Assembly (NCBI GenBank): GCA_022559845.1
Contig: CM040120.1
Location: 169,614,334 to 169,678,333, forward strand
Direction of reading: 5' to 3'
DNA: 64,000 bases
DNA from: Amorphophallus konjac
Taxonomy: Eukaryota; Streptophyta; Magnoliopsida; Alismatales; Araceae
Position 1 is the stretch's first letter, and every line of letters begins with the position of its first letter. This document shows positions 58,531-64,000 of this stretch, piece after piece. Made by a program: the position numbers and the translations under genes. A model generated the notes under the pieces. It made no database searches, was not told where the DNA came from, and saw only the letters and a program-made list of their open reading frames with translations.

Positions 58531-59249
58531 ACACTCCCATGCCTCAGACCAAGGGACATGCTAGGGGTTAGTCTTCTAAGGCTAGAGTTCAAGGAAGCCC
58601 CAAGGTCAAAGCAACCCAGTCACCACAGAATGGTCGAGGCACCCATCAATGTGCATCGACCTCTACCTCTTCTGGGTATAAGTCCTCTAGGAACCAAGGG
58701 CCGAGTAGAAGTACCTCAGGACAAGGCTACTACAATACAGCTCTGACCTACTCTACATTTCATAACTCGTATAACGACAACTTTAGTAAGGGAGGTCTAG
58801 GTAGCTTTTACATGAGGCCAATGCAACATCATTTTCAGAATCCATATTCCACTCAGATGCATCAGCCTCACCCTTGGAATTCCTATATGCAGACTAGGCG
58901 CAACAATTTCAGAAGCCAAAATTCCTATGGCTTTGTCAATTCCATGCCCGATCAGCCTAGGGTCTATAGTGCACCTACTACTCCCAATGCCCATTGGACT
59001 AAACACTGGCAAAGAAATTTTTAGAATAAATTTAAAAGGAAGAAACAAGCGACACCACAAAAGCAATCCTCCAAAATTAAAAGTGACAAGAAAAAGCAGA
59101 CCGAACTGAATGATAAGAAATCCACAAATGTCATAAAGAAGCTAAATCAAACGTGGATACCAAAACATCTAGTCTCTAGTCTGCATGAAATAAATGCTTT
59201 TCTGGGGCCCAAACAGTTTTGGGTTTCAAACCTTTCCACTTGATTTTCC

Positions 59250-60731
59250 ATCCAGGTATGCCTGGCAGCCAATCAAAACAGATGGTATCTTGACAGTGGT
59301 TGCTCTAGGCACATGACCGGGGATAAGGACAAATTTTGCATGTTGGTGAAGAAGGATGCAGGTCATATTACCTTCAGAGATAATACCAAAGGAAAAATAG
59401 TTGGATTAGGTAAAGTAGGTAAGTGTTCTACTTGCTGCATTGATGAAGTACTGTTGGTAGAAGGCCTTGCCTATAACTTGCTTAGCATTAGCCAGCTGTG
59501 TGATAACAGTCATAAAGTGATTTTTGACTCTCTTGCATGCATAATTTTTGATCCTAATTCTGAATCTGTCAAATTTTCTGATAAGAGAATCAATAACATC
59601 TACATGATAGACTTAGATGATGCAGCACACACAAATTTATGCCTCACTGTCAATAAGGATGACTTAGCCTATCTTTGGCATGGTAGGTTAGGTCATGCTA
59701 GCTATCATGTGCTACACAAATTAAATAAACACAGCATGGTAAGAGGTCTCCCTGAAATCTCATTCAAGACAAAACAGAAAATCTGTGAGGCCTGCACTCA
59801 ATGCAATCAAATTAGAAAGTCATTTAAGTCAAGAACTGAAAGCTTATCTTCTAAACCATTTGAGCTGATACACATGGATTTATTTGGACCATCTAGATCA
59901 GCCAGCTTATCTGGTAAAAGATATGGTTATGTTTTAATAGATGACTTCTCTAGGTTTACCTGGATATTTTTCCTGACTCATAAAAATGATGCATTTGAGG
60001 AGTTTCAGGAATTTTATCATAAAATAAATCAGATTAGTGAGCACTCAATTCTGAATATCTTATCTGATCATAGAGATGAGTTTGAAAACTAACATTTTGA
60101 TGATTTTTGCATGGAAAATGGGATTAACCACATGTTCTCCTCTCCAAGAACTCCATAGCAGAATGGAGTAGTTGAAAGGAGGAATAGAACTCTGGTGGAA
60201 ATGGCTAGGACAATGTTGGTTGAAGGAAATTTGCCTAAGAGGTTTTGGGCTGAGGTTGTAAACACTTCCTGTTACATTATCAATAGGGCCTTGGTAAGAC
60301 CTTCAACTCAAAAGACTCCCTATGAGATTCTTAAGGGTAAGAAACCTTCACTAGCGCATTTCAAGGTCTTTGGTAGTAAGTGCTTTATTCATGTGAATTC
60401 TAAAAGGGACCTTGATAAATTTTAACCTAAAAGTGAACCTGGAATCTTTCTAGGTTATTCTGAAATGCACAGAGCCTATAGAATATATAATCTTAACTCA
60501 AAAATTGTTGAGGAATCACCACATGTTATCTTTGATGAGCATGCTAATAAATTTGAAATAGATTTTTGCAGAGACAAAGATGATGGTGATATTCTTGAGG
60601 GCAAAGAAGAGCCAAATTCTGAACCTGTAGAAGATGGTGAGACAAATGGGTCTAGAGTTCAGTGGGAGGAAAATGCAAAAATAGGTAATCAACTTACCAA
60701 TATCAGAGTCCTTAAAGATTATTCTTTATAG
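59250..60731 (+). pseudogene. Copia C protease and integrase
   Basis: Protease with intact WYLDSGCSRHMTG (about 59281-59319). Gag-pre-integrase with LAYLWHGRLGHASYHVLHKL and the HHCC finger ending CEACTQCNQIRKSF. Integrase core IHMDLFGPSRSASLSGKRYG, then the ILSDHRDEFEN motif and a decayed PxQNGVVERRNR at about 60150. The C-terminal copia segment (FKVFGSKCFIHVNSKRDLDKF) runs to 60731. In-frame stops at about 60090, 60157 and 60423; otherwise well kept. Confidence 0.88.
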
Positions 60732-62348
60732 AATATAGTTGGCAATCTGAATGAACCCCCTAGGACTAGATCACATTTTAGGATTGAAAATGGGTTGAAC
60801 TCTTTTGCACTAGCCTCTCAAATAGAATCAAAAAACATAGATAGTGCCTTAGAGGATGTGCAATGGATAAATGCCATGCACGATGAGCTGAACCAATTTC
60901 AAAGGAACAAGGTATGACACCTAGTCCCTAAACCTTCTCATGACTCAATTATAGGCACTAAATGGATTTTCAGGAATAAAACTGATGAGCATGGAAAGGT
61001 AGTTAGAAATAAAGCTAGACTAGTGGCACAAGGTTACATCCAAGAATATGGGGTAGTTTCTGAAGAATCTTTTCCCCATGTTGCCAGATTAGAAGCTATT
61101 CGAATACTTTTAGCATTTGCTTGTAGCCTAGGAATAAAATTGCAGCAGATGGATGCTAAATCTACTTTCTTGAATGGTTTAATAAAGGAGGATGTGTTTG
61201 TTAAACAACCTCCAGGATTTGAATGCCTTGATTTTCTTGATCATGTCTATAAATTATATAAGACATTGTATGGACTGAAGCAAGGTCCCAGGGCCTGGTA
61301 CGACAGGCTGAGCTCCTTCCTCACAGGTAAGGGTTTCTCAAGTGGTGAAGTTGACTAGACTCTATTCACTAAAGTAAGTAACAAATACATTCTTGCTGCT
61401 CAAATTTATGTCGATGATATAGTGTTTGGATCAACTAAATCTGAAAAGTGTGAGGAATTCTCTAAACTAATGATAGATGAATTTTAAATGAGCTCAATGG
61501 GAGAATTAAAGTTTTTCCTTGGTTTACCGGTCAATCAAACGTTGGAAGGAAGCTTCATCACACAGTCCAAGTACCTAAGGGACCTGCTGAAAAGGTATCA
61601 ACTGGAAAATCTGAAAGCTATAACTGCACCTATGGGCACATCAACCAGTCTTGATGGTGACCTAAAAGGTAAATTGGTTGACACCAAGCTTTATAGAGGT
61701 ATGATCGGATCCCTTTTATACCTTACTGCATCTCGACCTGATATTAAATTTTTAGTATGTTTATGTGCTAAATTTCAGGCTAGTCTTAGAGAATCTCACA
61801 TGAGTGCAATGAAAAGGATCTTTAGGTATCTATCAGGAACCCCTGACTTAGGTCTATGATTTCCTACTATGTGTGAGTTCGACCTTGTAGCTTACACTGA
61901 TGCAGATTATGCTGGGTGTAGGATAGATAGAAAAAGCACTAGTGGATTTTGTAAATATCTTGGTGGTTGTCTTGTATCTTGGGCATCTAAGAAGCAACGC
62001 ACTGTTGCTCTTTCCACTGCTGAAGCAGAATATGTTGCAGCAGGGAATTGTGCAGCCCAAGTCTTATGGATGAAGCACCAACTTGCTGATTATCACATCA
62101 ATCTAGGATGCACACCTATTTTGTGTGATAACACCAATGCTATTTCATTAACTAAAAATCATGGTCATCACTCTAGGACTAAGCACATTGAGATTAAACA
62201 TCATTTCTTGAGAGATGATGTGAGTAAGTTTGAAATTGAGTTTCATTTCATTGAATCAGAAAAATAGATCGCTGATATCTTTACTAAGCCTCTTGGAAAT
62301 GATAAATTTAAATTTTTAAGAAGGGAACTAGGCTTATGTAATTTTTAG
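60732..62348 (+). pseudogene. Copia C reverse transcriptase and RNase H
   Basis: RT from about 60840: [63 protein letters not shown] with YVDD. RNase H: DADYAGCRIDRKSTSGFC, STAEAEYVAAGNC, HIEIKHHFLRDDV, and a tail ending ELGLCNF before the stop at 62346-62348. About six in-frame stops, mostly TAG or TAA; some probably replace Gln. Confidence 0.88.
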
Positions 62349-64000
62349 CATGATCCGTAATACTTTATCCTTGTCTATTCTGAATAAATGCTCTCTCCTG
62401 AGTGCTTCATTTGCACATGTTTCAGATCTTCATTTAAGTTAGTCTGTAAGTAGCATAAATGCATACTTTGCATAATACCCATCTTGTTCTCAAAAGTATA
62501 TAAAATGATAGTTGGGAGAAGGGCAGATATCTTCTGTCTAGAAACCCACATCATGTGTAGAGGCCAGTCCTCCGCCTGGTACCTTGAGTCAAGTGTCATA
62601 TGTTGAGTCATTCATTTGTCTCTAGCACTGTCTTTACAGTATGATAGGTCAACATGCTGTGTCCATTAGTGTTGCATAGAGATAGGGAGAGCATGTGTTC
62701 TTCTTTTTGTTTAAAAAAGTTCATAAACTGTCCATCAATTCGTATTCTCATCTCTGAACTTCTCGGAACCAAAATATCTTCAGGTCAATGTCTCTGAGTA
62801 TTCTTGATATTCAGATTACTTCCCTTGATAAAATTTCACACACTATCCCTCTGTATCAAGTTGATACTCATCACTTGGTAGCACACTGCATGTCATCTTG
62901 ATCTTCATTCCTATCAGAACTTTGACTTTTAGCTGGACCTCACGTTGCATCTCATCTACTTACACTTTTGAGAATCTAAAAGAATGACAAACTTATAATC
63001 AGTTCACTATTCTAAGCTACTCAAATCAGATATCTACTTCTGTAAGAATCTGAATGCTTCATGAATAAACTGATGATTTACGCTTAATGAATTTTAGAGT
63101 CTAAAGACTTAGCTCAATGAAAAGGATAGTTCATCGCAGTTAATAGCTCTCAACCATTCTTTACATGGTGTGTCTGATTCTGTCCTTCAAAAACTGAAAC
63201 TGTAAACTCTCAAGAACTCTTAGCTGAAAAGCCATGGAATTGTGTATTATTTTTTAACAGAACCTAAGGGCAGCTAGGTAAAAACTTTTGAGTCAAAACT
63301 AGTTGACAGAGTAATGACTGAATGCACAGAGAAACTGGGTCTTCCATCAAAGAAAGACGATAAACTCATGTCATGAAGTGCTTTAGTTATCTCTGTTTAA
63401 AAAGGAAAAGGATAAAATTTTGAGTCAAACGTAATTGGCAGAGCAATGATTGCATGCATAGAGAAACTGGGTCCTCCATCAAAGAATGAGGATAAACCCA
63501 TGTCATGAAGTGCTTTAGTTACCTCTGTTCAAAAAGGTGAAATAGAATGATAAATCCTGCTGAGTAACTGGGGGTACTGGCGTCTAGTCAACGTATACCT
63601 CTATGTAAAAAGGTTTGGATCATATCTGCATGTTCAATTTTTGTGAACAAAAAGTACAAACTAGCTGAAACCCTAAAGATCATTTTCAGAATCTGTTTAA
63701 ATCTCAATACATGTTCATGCTACTCTTAAGAAATTCTTTGATTTTTACATTAGTAAGTTGAAGATTGACTGCTCTGACATGGTTAATGTATGTTTGGTTT
63801 ATTGTTATTAATAGCTAATACATACTTCTTTAAAGAGTAAAGTTGCTACACTCTAACTACACTCTAACTATCATTACTCGTAAATTAGATATTTTCAAGG
63901 TTGCATTAGCTGAACTGTTATCCTATTAGATTCTGATCTCTGTATGCTTGTCCATTGAAGGATAACTCAGTTTTTTAATCAAACGTCTCCTCCATTATCA
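62349..64000 (+). other. Copia C 3' non-coding region
   Basis: 1.65 kb with no gene. It holds the block shared with copia B (62536-62592) and a direct repeat (63286-63545). No clear polypurine tract or LTR start is reached before the window ends. Confidence 0.45.
63286..63545 (+). repeat. 132-bp direct repeat, two units
   Basis: TTTTGAGTCAAA starts at 63286 and 63418. Both units contain AGAGAAACTGGGTC, CCATCAAAGAA and TCATGAAGTGCTTTAG; roughly 85% alike by eye. Confidence 0.8.

Overview
The window is plant nuclear DNA made almost wholly of nested transposable elements. The evidence is Ty1/copia retrotransposons with TGGTATCAGAGC-type (initiator Met tRNA) primer sites, a chromovirus pol, an En/Spm (CACTA) transposon with two transposase-type genes, a plant-mobile-domain gene and plant-type TATA boxes. 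I see no ordinary host gene, no rRNA or tRNA gene and no endogenous virus. The species cannot be told from the sequence; a flowering plant, probably a eudicot, is my inference.

Layout. (1) 1-4428 and 14181-~15640: copia A on the minus strand, gag-only, whose 5' LTR is split by (2) element B, 4429-14175, a 9.7-kb minus-strand LTR element with 2.2-kb LTRs, a gag-like ORF and no pol. B is flanked by a TCTAC duplication and is itself split at 8868-11244 by a solo-LTR-like insertion in the opposite direction (GGAGG duplication). (3) ~15650-19775: GC-rich remnant with a minus-strand gag-like ORF and an LTR-like stretch. (4) 19776-22409: 1.33-kb tandem duplication. (5) ~23350-27230: broken plant-mobile-domain gene on the minus strand, followed by a plus-strand LTR-like region and strewn with short GCGGTC...GACCGTTT palindromes. 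(6) 27230-27931 and 47293-~53200: copia B, plus strand, decayed, split by (7) a complete 19.4-kb CACTA transposon, 27932-47289 (target duplication TAC). (8) ~53220-64000: an LTR followed by copia C, plus strand, with gag, protease, integrase, reverse transcriptase and RNase H.

The CACTA element holds the most striking structures. Both genes lie on the minus strand: a TNP2-type transposase (four coding exons) and, downstream, a TNP1/Transposase_24-type gene. All 14 exons of the latter can be joined in phase. Seven of them are tandem proline-rich micro-exons, the best repeats being 57-nt exons with 66-nt introns (123-bp unit). Its last intron, 5,969 nt, is filled by 32 copies of a 179-bp satellite arranged as two copies of a 15-monomer, 2,685-bp higher-order repeat. 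The third TNP2 intron is filled by a different short tandem repeat, whose word also occurs in the copia A LTR. A chromovirus lacking its 5' end sits between C-rich blocks in the element's 5' part.

A second theme runs across the window. Several unrelated retroelements carry arrays of a short family-specific word, often near-palindromic around GTCGA or GGTC/GACC, in the LTR and again in the internal region. This is the best candidate for something not well described.
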